13,288 nucleotides of DNA, from the NCBI GenBank assembly GCA_945827465.1, contig CALZOH010000073.1, positions 1-13,288 on the forward strand. Direction: 5' to 3'. This document shows, in pieces, positions 7,231-13,288 of this stretch (positions are counted from its first letter, which is position 1; each line of letters begins with the position of its first letter). Made by a program: the position numbers and the translations under genes. Source of the stretch: an uncultured Prevotellaceae bacterium (GTDB taxonomy: Bacteria; Bacteroidota; Bacteroidia; Bacteroidales; Bacteroidaceae). Below the pieces are notes generated by a model. It did no database searches. It was given only the letters and a program-made list of their open reading frames with translations, and was not told the DNA's origin.

Positions 7231-7914
7231 ATGAAAAAATTATTATTAGGATTACTGATTTCCTTCTTTGCATTAGCATCCTGCGACAATGGCAGCGATT
7301 ACTCCTACGAAGAATTGGGCATCTATCCCGTTGTTGACGGTCCCTATGTAGTATATCCCGACCAAGAGGTCGACTCGTTCACCCTCGTGAGCAGCCGCTC
7401 ATGGAAGGCAACAGTCGAAGGCGAATGGATCATACTCGACCCCGCCTATTCTTACCGCCAGACTGCCAGCCAGGAAATCAAAACCCTGGTTTGCCCCATC
7501 TACTTCAACACCAATACTACGGGAGATGTGCGAATTGGCTACCTCAAAGTGAACGGCAACAATCGTAGTGTAGGACGCATGTATATGCAAACCTATTGGC
7601 TCAATATCACCCTGCCACAAGTGAGATTTGCAAGCGGCACAACCACCGAAGACTACAAAGGTGCCAACTTCCAGCTCAATGCCACCAAGGATGAGGTTAC
7701 AAAGAACATAGAATTCAATATTTATGCAGAGCAGGCCACTCTCACCACCGAAGCAGATTGGGTAACATTACCCCAAAACAAGTTTGAATCCGGCAACCAC
7801 AAATTGGAAATCACGCTGGAGCCAAACACCACCGGTGCTGAACGCAAGGCCGTACTCCGCCTCTCTACCTCTAATGGTATCTCTACCGACATCGTACTCA
7901 CTCAAAAGAATTAA
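7231..7914 (+). CDS. BACON-like domain lipoprotein
   Basis: A 227-residue lipoprotein: MKKLLLGLL start, hydrophobic core to about residue 16, lipobox L15-A-S-C18. The mature part seems to hold two related beta-sandwich modules. The first (about 38-125) contains SRSWKATVEGEWIIL and then NTTGDVRIGYLKV (95-107). The second (about 127-227) contains ADWVTLPQ (175-182) and NTTGAERKAVLRLS (199-212), ending IVLTQKN. The pattern W-x-x-x...W-I/V, N-T-T-G-x-x-R-x-x-x-L and a final L/I-T-Q is that of BACON domains, which in Bacteroidota bind glycans or mucin or act as spacers. No catalytic domain is present. It starts 46 bases after the PurF-like gene with no clear promoter between, and lies 24 bases before the FMN-binding gene, so the last two likely share a transcript. 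The two-module reading is mine by eye. Confidence 0.72.
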   Translation: MKKLLLGLLISFFALASCDNGSDYSYEELGIYPVVDGPYVVYPDQEVDSFTLVSSRSWKATVEGEWIILDPAYSYRQTASQEIKTLVCPIYFNTNTTGDVRIGYLKVNGNNRSVGRMYMQTYWLNITLPQVRFASGTTTEDYKGANFQLNATKDEVTKNIEFNIYAEQATLTTEADWVTLPQNKFESGNHKLEITLEPNTTGAERKAVLRLSTSNGISTDIVLTQKN

Positions 7915-7938
7915 TACATCCCTTTTAGGTAAAAGAAT

Positions 7939-8412
7939 ATGGTAAGAACATCATTGACAATTATCAGCCTCTTCATCGGCAGTTGGGCTTTGGCATTGCC
8001 GGGACACGCCCAAAAGACTGCCAAAAGCGCGCCCAAGTTGACGGCCGCCATTGTCAAAAAACTCGGCTACACCGACAAGTTCGCTAAAGATAATAACGCT
8101 GTTTGGACACTGAAGAACGGAGTAAAGATCTATTCTTCGTATCCATACGGACAAAAAATCAGGGGCTTTGTCGGACCTACTCCGCTCTTCCTTGCCGTAG
8201 ACCAACAACAAAAGATTGTAGGACTTGCTTTAGCGCCCAACGAAGAAACTCCCGAGTACTTACCACTCATGAAGCCTCTGCTAAAGGTTTGGAATGGCAA
8301 AACGCTCAAAGAAGCCCAAACCTTCACGCCCGATGCCATCACCGGTGCCACCTTTACTTCAAAGGCTATCATCGAAAACGTTAAAGCCACAGCAAAAGCG
8401 GTGAGCAAGTAA
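7939..8412 (+). CDS. Small exported FMN-binding-domain protein
   Basis: A 157-residue secreted protein with an N-terminal signal peptide (hydrophobic about 5-20, likely cut after GHA at 22-24). The rest is a single FMN_bind domain as in NqrC/RnfG: GFVGPTPLFLAVD (76-88), NEETPEYLPLM (101-111) and the flavinylation motif D132-A-I-T-G-A-T138-F-T-S141. In this family ApbE/Ftp attaches FMN by a phosphoester bond to the Thr after Gly-Ala, so Thr138 is the predicted site. Such proteins carry electrons outside the cytoplasmic membrane. No membrane anchor, lipobox, haem or Fe-S motif is seen, and no ApbE gene is in the window. An AGG (7928-7930) lies 8 bases before the ATG. It follows the BACON-like gene closely; the pairing suggests, but does not prove, joint function. 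Confidence 0.83.
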   Translation: MVRTSLTIISLFIGSWALALPGHAQKTAKSAPKLTAAIVKKLGYTDKFAKDNNAVWTLKNGVKIYSSYPYGQKIRGFVGPTPLFLAVDQQQKIVGLALAPNEETPEYLPLMKPLLKVWNGKTLKEAQTFTPDAITGATFTSKAIIENVKATAKAVSK

Positions 8413-8445
8413 ATTTTTCATAGGCAGCTCAACCTGCCCATATTC

Positions 8446-8485
8446 AAGAAGGATGCTTCCCAAAACATTGAGAAGCATCCTTCTT
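8446..8485. terminator. Perfect 14-bp hairpin between convergent genes
   Basis: AAGAAGGATGCTTC (8446-8459) and its exact reverse complement (8472-8485) flank a 12-base loop. It lies 33 bases after the FMN-binding gene and 23 bases past the end of the oppositely oriented LRR gene, so it probably terminates both. The right side continues with alternating AT rather than a T tract. Confidence 0.75.
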
Positions 8486-8508
8486 ATATATATGTACGTA
8501 CCTGTTTC

Positions 8509-9360
8509 TTACTTCACGAGCACTTTCTTCACGCTACCATCACTCATACGCACCAGGTTGATGCCCTTGACGGGATGTGTGAGGCGATGCCCATTCAGGT
8601 CATATCTCTCAACTTCTACGGCCGTCGAACCAGAATGTATTTGATGAACTCCTGTCAAGTCGCACTCTTCCACCAAGAATTCCTTCCACACCGAATCGGC
8701 TGAATACAAAGCGCCATAACCCTCCAGTACCAACAAGGTACAATGATGAGCGTCTGTATCACTGAAGGCTTTCTTATCGGCCACAGGAGGCTGAACGCCC
8801 AAGCAAGTCAAGACTGTAAGCATCGGACAATCTGAGAAAGCATAGGCTTTAATCGTCTTCACATTCGGGCCCAATACTACCTCCGACAATCGATCGCACG
8901 CACTGAAGGCCCACTCTCCAATCGTAATGCCGTCATCAGTAGTCTCTGCACGCGATGAGGGCAAACTCCGGCTGCCCACCTCCACCTTTTCGAGTAGTGG
9001 ACACCCTGCAAAACAATACTCTCCGATATTGGTAACCGAAGTAGGAATGTCTATATTCACCAAAGCACTGTCACTATTGAAAGCTCCCTTATCTATTTGG
9101 GTAAACGAGGTTGAGCCAATAGGCAGCACCACTTCGTTTAAGGCATTACAACGCGAGAACTGGTAAGCCTTGAGAACGGTTATCTGGTTGCCGATTTCCA
9201 GACGTCGCAACGTAGAACTTCCACAGAACGGAGAATAATAATGGCGAGCGACACCCATATCCATTATGGCCCCACAAAGATAGTTGCAGTCACGATTGAC
9301 AACTGCCTCTTCCAACGGCATCTTGGCAAACTGTCCGTCCTGCAACGAAATGCCACTCAT
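8509..9360 (-). pseudogene. BspA-like leucine-rich-repeat surface protein, 5'-truncated
   Basis: The minus frame encodes LRR_5 (BspA/TpLRR-type) repeats with the usual spacing: LRRLEIGNQITVLKAYQFSRC, LVNIDIPTSVTNIGEYCFAGC and LSEVVLGPNVKTIKAYAFSDC. It ends in a tail, ERYDLNGHRLTHPVKGINLV then RMSDGSVKKVLVK, of the kind found at the C-terminus of secreted Prevotella proteins. Such proteins act in adhesion or host binding. No signal peptide is present: the first ATG in frame (9360, giving MSGISLQ) is inside LRR-like sequence, and the frame stays open upstream to a TTG at 9453, where it is simply antisense to the kinase gene. LRR-like coding probably reaches about 9380-9390. The 5' end is therefore missing, cut at the same place as the kinase gene. 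Without a signal peptide the product could not be exported, so I call it a remnant or an assembly-split gene. Confidence 0.7.
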
Positions 9361-9409
9361 GACGACAACCCGTTGTTGATTCGGATAGGCCGACGATCTG
9401 TTACCGGCT
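9361..9409. other. Head-to-head junction of two 5'-truncated genes
   Basis: The LRR frame (minus) and the TPR/kinase frame (plus) both appear to enter this short interval already inside their domains. Plus-strand codons after the in-frame TAG at 9386-9388 read A-D-D-L-L-P-A before the GTG at 9410, which fits TPR-type sequence. Minus-strand codons up to about 9385 read Y-P-N-Q-Q-R-V-V-V-M. There is no room for two promoters, two signal peptides and the missing domains, and no TAnnTTTG box is seen. No inverted repeats or target-site duplication were recognised at the join. Confidence 0.65.
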
Positions 9410-10381
9410 GTGGGAGCTGCTTCGGCCGAAGCGTTGGGATACTTGGAAACCAAGGCTCAGGTTCTTCAGCAAATGAAGTGTTATCGGGAAAGTCTGGATG
9501 TTCAGCAGCACTTGCTACAGCTGCGCAGCCAGGGATTGGTCATTCCTCTCGACGCTCTTTATATCTCCATGGCACGCAACTGCCATCAGCTGCACCGGGA
9601 GGACGAGGCTACCCGCTATTACGAAATGGCGCTTTCGGTGAAAGACTCGGTGAGCAGGTCGACCATCAATGAGCAACTGAGTGAATTTTCGGCGCAACTC
9701 GATACGCAGCAGAAGGAACTCGAGATTACCCGTCTTTCAGCTTCACGCAGTCAATTGATATTATGGCTGGTGATTGCCGCAGGCCTTTGCATCGTGCTCG
9801 TTGCGGCGGTTGTGCTGTTGCGACGCCGCGCCCGCCAGCGCAGCATGCGCCGCTATCTGGACGGGGTGGAGGAAGAGCGCGACCGCTTGGGGCGCGAACT
9901 TCACGATGGCATTGCCGGTGACCTGTTGGGACTCTCCATGCAGGTGGATCAACTGCCGGCTGACGAGACGGTTTCGCTGCTGCGCGAGCTCCACGACGAC
10001 GTGCGGCGCATCAGTCACGAACTATTGCCTCCGCGTTTCCGCCACGCCCATCTGCGCGACTGCATGGCCGACTACCTGCGCAGCGTTCCCACGGCTACGC
10101 TGCAGGCCGATGAGGGCATTGATTTCCCGCCCGACGTGTCTTATCAACTCTATCGCATCATGCAGGAGGTGATCACCAACATCCGCAAACATGCTCGGCC
10201 CGAATACATCCGCGTGACGCTCCGCCGCCATCAGTTGATCATTGAAAACAACGGTGCCCTTACCCTTCATTCCGAGGGGGCCGGCTGCCGCACCCTGCAG
10301 CAACGCGCCGACGCCATTCATGCTTCCATCACCCAAACCCTGCACGACGACCAATGCACGCTGACCATTCAACTGAAATGA
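9410..10381 (+). CDS. TPR-linked sensor histidine kinase (NarL-type partner), 5'-truncated
   Basis: The readable part is 323 residues from a GTG at 9410, the first possible start after an in-frame TAG at 9386. It has a TPR-like helical region (about 1-80), a coiled-coil-like linker rich in Gln/Glu (about 85-110), one membrane helix (about 115-136), a HisKA_3 box with ELHDGIAGDL (phospho-acceptor His165) and a short HATPase domain with QEVITNIRKHA (N-box Asn257) and GAGCRTLQQRA (290-300). Related Bacteroidota kinases have a signal peptide and several periplasmic TPRs before the membrane helix, so 200 or more residues are probably missing. Without a signal peptide, membrane topology and sensing would be lost. 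The usual G1 Asp of DNG is Asn280 (ENNG). The stop overlaps the next gene's ATG by 4 bases, so kinase and regulator are coupled. Confidence 0.8.
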   Translation: MGAASAEALGYLETKAQVLQQMKCYRESLDVQQHLLQLRSQGLVIPLDALYISMARNCHQLHREDEATRYYEMALSVKDSVSRSTINEQLSEFSAQLDTQQKELEITRLSASRSQLILWLVIAAGLCIVLVAAVVLLRRRARQRSMRRYLDGVEEERDRLGRELHDGIAGDLLGLSMQVDQLPADETVSLLRELHDDVRRISHELLPPRFRHAHLRDCMADYLRSVPTATLQADEGIDFPPDVSYQLYRIMQEVITNIRKHARPEYIRVTLRRHQLIIENNGALTLHSEGAGCRTLQQRADAIHASITQTLHDDQCTLTIQLK

Positions 10382-11025
10382 AGCCCCGACTGATTATCAT
10401 TGACGACCATCCCATCGTAGCACGCGGCGCAGCCGACCTGCTCAGCCCTCTTTTGGGCGCAGAATGCACCTGCGCCCACTCCGGGCAAGAGGCCCTCAGC
10501 CTGGTCAAATCGGCCTTGCGCGCCCACCCCTACACGCTGGCCATTGTCGATCTGGAGTTGCCCGACATGTCGGGCACGTCTCTCATCAGCCGTTTGCGCC
10601 GGCTGGCGCCCGGGCTGCGCTTCATGGTCTACACCATGCACGAACAAATCTGGGTGGTCAGAGAGTTAGAAGAGTTGCAAGTGGATGCCATCATCTTTAA
10701 GAGCGAAGCTACCACCTCACTCCGGTTGGCGGCTGAGGCCTGCATCAACGGGTTCACCTATCGGAGTCCCCGTTACCAAGCCCTGCAGGCTCAGACTCCC
10801 GTCTCGCTCTTGAGCGAACGAGAGCTCGACATTCTGCAACTCATGTCGTGCGGACAGACCAGCCGGGCTATTGCCGAGCGGCTTTGTTTAAGTGAAAACA
10901 CCATTGAATACCATCGCAAGCGCATGATGCGCAAACTGGGCACCGACAACGTGGTTGAACTCATTCTGCGCGCGCAACGTCAGGGCTTTCTCAAGCCCGA
11001 CCTTCACCATCCGCCCACGGAGTAA
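10378..11025 (+). CDS. NarL/FixJ-family response regulator with LuxR-type HTH
   Basis: A 215-residue DNA-binding response regulator. The receiver domain (about 1-120) has the acidic pair Asp9-Asp10, phospho-acceptor Asp58 in IVDLELPD, the switch Thr86 in VYTMH and Lys108 in IIFKSEA, so it should be phosphorylated normally. A LuxR-type helix-turn-helix fills about 148-205: LLSERELDILQLMSCGQTSRA, IAERLCLSENTIEYHRKRMM and RKLG. Its cognate kinase is the HisKA_3 protein just upstream. The ATG at 10378 overlaps the kinase stop (ATGA), which fixes the start better than any codon inside the kinase gene. It ends 35 bases from the convergent heparinase-like gene. Targets cannot be read from the sequence. 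If the kinase is truncated and has no promoter, the regulator's expression is also in doubt here. Confidence 0.93.
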   Translation: MKPRLIIIDDHPIVARGAADLLSPLLGAECTCAHSGQEALSLVKSALRAHPYTLAIVDLELPDMSGTSLISRLRRLAPGLRFMVYTMHEQIWVVRELEELQVDAIIFKSEATTSLRLAAEACINGFTYRSPRYQALQAQTPVSLLSERELDILQLMSCGQTSRAIAERLCLSENTIEYHRKRMMRKLGTDNVVELILRAQRQGFLKPDLHHPPTE

Positions 11026-11060
11026 GCCGCCGGCGAAGGAGCGACCGGGCCGGGTGGCGG

Positions 11061-13013
11061 TCACGACTTGGGAGTGATCAGGAAGCGGTAGGTTCCTTTC
11101 TTGGCAAGATGTTTGGCTTTGAGCGAAAGGCGATAGACTTCCTTTCCCCAAATGTTGGAAAGGCGCGTATCGTCGATGGTGACGGTATCGACCGAAAGGC
11201 TGAAGTCGGAAGCGTTATAGGTCAATTCGGCCCGCTGCCCCTCGGCTTCAACCAGCACCTTGGAGGGTTGCGAAGCGTCGACCTTTCCCCAACACAAGAA
11301 ATGTATCTCGTTCAGCTTCTGAGGTTGGTCAAGACTGAAGGTTTCGCGCAGGTCGAGACTTCCCTTGTTCAACCGATAGCTGCGCACCCAACTCTGTATG
11401 CCGGCCCCGGCAGGATATGCGGCGGAGAGGTCAAGGCTGAAGGTGGCGCGACGCAAGTCGGCCCGGACGTTACGCGAGCGGAATTTTCGGCCATGCTGCT
11501 GGCCGAAGCCGTTGATGAGGGGTAGATTGTGGTATTCGCTCTGCATGGTCCAGATGCCATAACGTTCCTTTCCGAAAGTCTGGCGGGTGTAGGTGCCCAC
11601 TCCTGCATCGATAAAAAGGGGAACATCGTTGACGTAATAGATAAAGGTGCCTACGTCGTTGTGATTGTGACTTTCTTCGTTGTATCCGCCCTTGGCAGCC
11701 AGGAAGACGTTGTCGCTCCGCAGGCAGAACACTTCGGTCTCGGGATACCAGATGGAAAGGCTTTCCAGGTCGGGATGGTCGGTCGGGTTTTGAGCTATCA
11801 GAGGAATGATGCGCAGGGTCTCGAAGGTGCGGTAAACGTCGGTACCGCCGGGCGGATAGTTCAACGGATGTTCCTTACACAGGCGGGCCGCGAAGGCTTT
11901 GAGACGATCACTGCCGATGGCCTCACCATAGCGATAGACCACGGCCGGAGAACCGTTGCCGCGAGCCGTGGCATCGGCAAAGTTCACCTGCCATCCCTTG
12001 CCTACATAGACATGTGCCATGTATTCGCCCATGAGTTTCACCTGCTCATTGCCCCAAAGGTTCACCCGACCGCCGGTAATGCTGGAGAGCAGACTCAGAT
12101 AATCGAGCAGTTTACCGCCCGCTACGTCCCAGTAGGCCGGCCCTTCTTCGCAGGCGCCATCGGCTTGCACGTAGTTCAGGAACTTGTCGACCGACTCCAT
12201 GGAGCGATAAACGGCCCGTGCCAGGCGGTCGGGGTCGTCTTCCAACAGCATGAAGCAAAGCAAAGCGTTGGAGTTGCACCACGGATTCCAGTTGTTGACG
12301 CTCGTAGTGGGCTTGGCCTTCATGGCCATCCACCTAAACTCGCGCTCCAAGTAGGGTGTGAGCAGGCGCCGATTGAGTTCCGAGGCCAAACGGCGGCTGA
12401 TGCGGGGGTGGATTTTATCCAAGGAAGGACGCAGGAAGTAGTAGATCCACGACAACATCTGTGCCGTACCGCAAGCCCCCAGGTCCAGGAAGGGCTTCGT
12501 TTCGTCAGGCAACGAGGGGCGAGGCAAGTGAGCCGACAGGCACCACTCCGACATTTCGCAGAAGAAGAAGACACCGTTGGCGATATCCCTCACAAAACGT
12601 CCCTTACCCTCGGCGAGCTCGGCCATGAGCAATGCTGCCAAGGGATGGGTATTGGCCGTGTAGGCGTTCTCCATCACCCGCCGGTTGCCCGAATACATAA
12701 ACTCCAGATAGTCGGTAGCCCTGACCACCTTCCAAGTATAGTCGAGATAGGCTTCACCCTGCTTGATCAGCCGGTCGCGGCACTCGCCGGTCAGCTGGTC
12801 CCAGCCTGCACGGTCGGTATAGGCCGGATAGGTCACCCAGCCACGATTCATCACCAGGCACTGCTTCAGACTGTCGAGGCCGATGGAGTGCTGCAAATAG
12901 TTGCGCAGGCCATAAGCCGAAGCGGTCGTGGCCGACCAACACAAAACGACCGTCAACAACCACTTTGAGAAAAGAGGTTTCACCGAGGGGGATAAGCAAA
13001 AGAACGATGTCAT
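11061..13013 (-). CDS. Exported heparinase II/III-family protein (polysaccharide lyase-like)
   Basis: A 650-residue exported protein. The first 33 residues contain a hydrophobic core (about 16-28) and a signal-peptidase-I-like ASA site (31-33). An alpha/alpha-toroid region (about 45-400) holds NNWNPWCNSN (240-249) and DGACEEGPAYWD (285-296). A heparinase II/III beta-sandwich follows, with KGGYNEESHNHNDVGTF (441-457) carrying the conserved His449 and His451, and MQSEYHNLPLING (490-502). Family members cleave uronic-acid polysaccharides by beta-elimination in the periplasm; the substrate cannot be assigned. The position that is Asn-His in several lyase families reads Asn-Asn-Trp here. The start at 13013 gives a long n-region; a GTG at 12983 (residue 11) would give a more typical signal peptide. 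It converges with the response-regulator gene, and no SusC/SusD pair is in view. Confidence 0.87.
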   Translation of the reverse strand: MTSFFCLSPSVKPLFSKWLLTVVLCWSATTASAYGLRNYLQHSIGLDSLKQCLVMNRGWVTYPAYTDRAGWDQLTGECRDRLIKQGEAYLDYTWKVVRATDYLEFMYSGNRRVMENAYTANTHPLAALLMAELAEGKGRFVRDIANGVFFFCEMSEWCLSAHLPRPSLPDETKPFLDLGACGTAQMLSWIYYFLRPSLDKIHPRISRRLASELNRRLLTPYLEREFRWMAMKAKPTTSVNNWNPWCNSNALLCFMLLEDDPDRLARAVYRSMESVDKFLNYVQADGACEEGPAYWDVAGGKLLDYLSLLSSITGGRVNLWGNEQVKLMGEYMAHVYVGKGWQVNFADATARGNGSPAVVYRYGEAIGSDRLKAFAARLCKEHPLNYPPGGTDVYRTFETLRIIPLIAQNPTDHPDLESLSIWYPETEVFCLRSDNVFLAAKGGYNEESHNHNDVGTFIYYVNDVPLFIDAGVGTYTRQTFGKERYGIWTMQSEYHNLPLINGFGQQHGRKFRSRNVRADLRRATFSLDLSAAYPAGAGIQSWVRSYRLNKGSLDLRETFSLDQPQKLNEIHFLCWGKVDASQPSKVLVEAEGQRAELTYNASDFSLSVDTVTIDDTRLSNIWGKEVYRLSLKAKHLAKKGTYRFLITPKS

Positions 13014-13051
13014 AAGCGATAGTATTTTTGAGTATATTGATAAAGTAGGAG

Positions 13052-13059
13052 CAAAAGTA
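13052..13059 (-). promoter_or_regulatory. Bacteroidota -7 box (TACTTTTG) for the heparinase-like gene
   Basis: The minus strand reads TACTTTTG, matching TAnnTTTG, ending 38 bases before the ATG at 13013 in an A/T-rich leader. No convincing -33 TTTG is seen. Confidence 0.5.
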
Positions 13060-13103
13060 GAACATTTTTTCTGTGGAAACCCACCTTGGCAGCGTCAAAA
13101 TAG

Positions 13104-13185
13104 CCCTTCACGCGGAAGGGAAAGGGCAAGCAGGAGCCCAACTTCGGGAATGCAGCCTCCGACAGGTGAAAAATTTCGGCCGAAA
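13104..13185. repeat. Small inverted repeats upstream of the heparinase-like gene
   Basis: Two palindromic elements stand out in the noncoding stretch: CCCTTC (13104-13109) with GAAGGG (13115-13120) around a 5-base loop, and a perfect 12-bp palindrome TTTCGGCCGAAA at 13174-13185. They lie upstream of the -7 box of the heparinase-like gene and could be protein-binding sites or structures at the end of a gene beyond the right edge. Confidence 0.4.
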
Positions 13186-13192
13186 ATGGGCC

Positions 13193-13288
13193 TTACATGA
13201 CGTGCAAGTTGAAATTGCGGGGGCGCAAAACCTGCTTACATGGCGTGTAAGTTGAAATTGCGGGGGCGCAATCCCGCTTACATGGCGT
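13193..13288. repeat. 42-43 bp tandem repeat, 2.3 copies, continuing past the edge
   Basis: Units start with TTACATG at 13193, 13236 and 13278, giving periods of 43 and 42 bases. Units 1 and 2 differ at only two of the first 36 positions (A/G at the 8th, C/T at the 13th) and then diverge over the last 6-7 bases. Each unit contains an inverted repeat TTGCG-GGGG-CGCAA, and unit 2 also has CTTACA-TGGCG-TGTAAG counting the base before it. The third unit is cut by the window end, so the array may be longer. The period is not a multiple of three and no conserved reading frame is seen, so it is probably noncoding. Confidence 0.8.

Noticed and set aside
9391..9453. N-terminal extension of the LRR frame to a TTG at 9453
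   Set aside because: This part is antisense to TPR-like kinase sequence and would make two divergent genes overlap at their starts; it looks like a chance open frame.
11026..11060. Possible terminator between the response regulator and the heparinase-like gene
   Set aside because: CCGCC (11027-11031) can pair with GGCGG (11056-11060), but the inner bases pair poorly and there is no T tract.
11529..12968. 479-codon open frame on the plus strand
   Set aside because: It lies wholly antisense to the heparinase-family gene, whose domains and signal peptide are clear. Long antisense frames are expected in G+C-rich coding DNA, and its product has no recognisable motif.
13073..13255. 60-codon plus-strand frame entering the repeats
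   Set aside because: Repeat period is not a multiple of three, so successive units are read in different frames; no signal peptide or ribosome site.
13193..13288. Possible CRISPR array
   Set aside because: The repeat core is about 36 bases but the variable part is only 6-7 bases, far too short for spacers, and no cas gene is present.

Overview
The window looks like chromosomal DNA of a Bacteroidales bacterium, most likely Prevotella or a close relative. The evidence is: several Bacteroidota-type -7 boxes (TAnnTTTG) close upstream of genes with no clear Shine-Dalgarno; lipoproteins with a Bacteroidota-style lipobox; a BACON-like protein; a BspA-type leucine-rich-repeat protein with the Prevotella-style C-terminal tail; a GxDLY/SGNH tandem hydrolase; and a rpe-comEC-nrnA-DUF4827 cluster. 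The genus is an inference.

Region 1 (1-3698, minus strand) is a housekeeping block read right to left: rpe (ribulose-phosphate epimerase), comEC (DNA-uptake channel family, short form) starting one base after the rpe stop, nrnA (DHH nanoRNase/pAp phosphatase) with its own promoter-like box, and the start of a DUF4827-type lipoprotein that runs off the left edge.

Region 2 (3883-8412, plus strand) has four genes. An exported tandem SGNH hydrolase ends in a strong terminator. An amidophosphoribosyltransferase-like protein follows; its glutaminase half has lost the catalytic cysteine, while the PRPP site and the four cysteines expected to hold an Fe-S cluster remain. Then come a BACON-like lipoprotein and, 24 bases on, a small exported FMN-binding-domain protein carrying a flavinylation motif. 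A perfect 14-bp hairpin closes the block.

Region 3 (8509-11025) holds the most unusual structure. A BspA-like LRR gene (minus) and a TPR/histidine-kinase gene (plus) meet head to head at about 9361-9409. Both lack their 5' parts, there is no promoter between them, and base composition rises across the join. This is either a deletion/rearrangement scar or an assembly misjoin. The kinase is followed, with a 4-base overlap, by an intact NarL/LuxR-type response regulator.

Region 4 (11061-13288) has an exported heparinase II/III-family protein on the minus strand. Upstream of it lies a noncoding stretch with small palindromes and a 42-43 bp tandem repeat that continues beyond the right edge.

No tRNA, rRNA, CRISPR array, transposase or phage gene was seen. 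The best candidates for something undescribed are the glutaminase-dead PurF paralogue and the small flavoprotein/BACON pair; the 9.4-kb junction is the main structural oddity.
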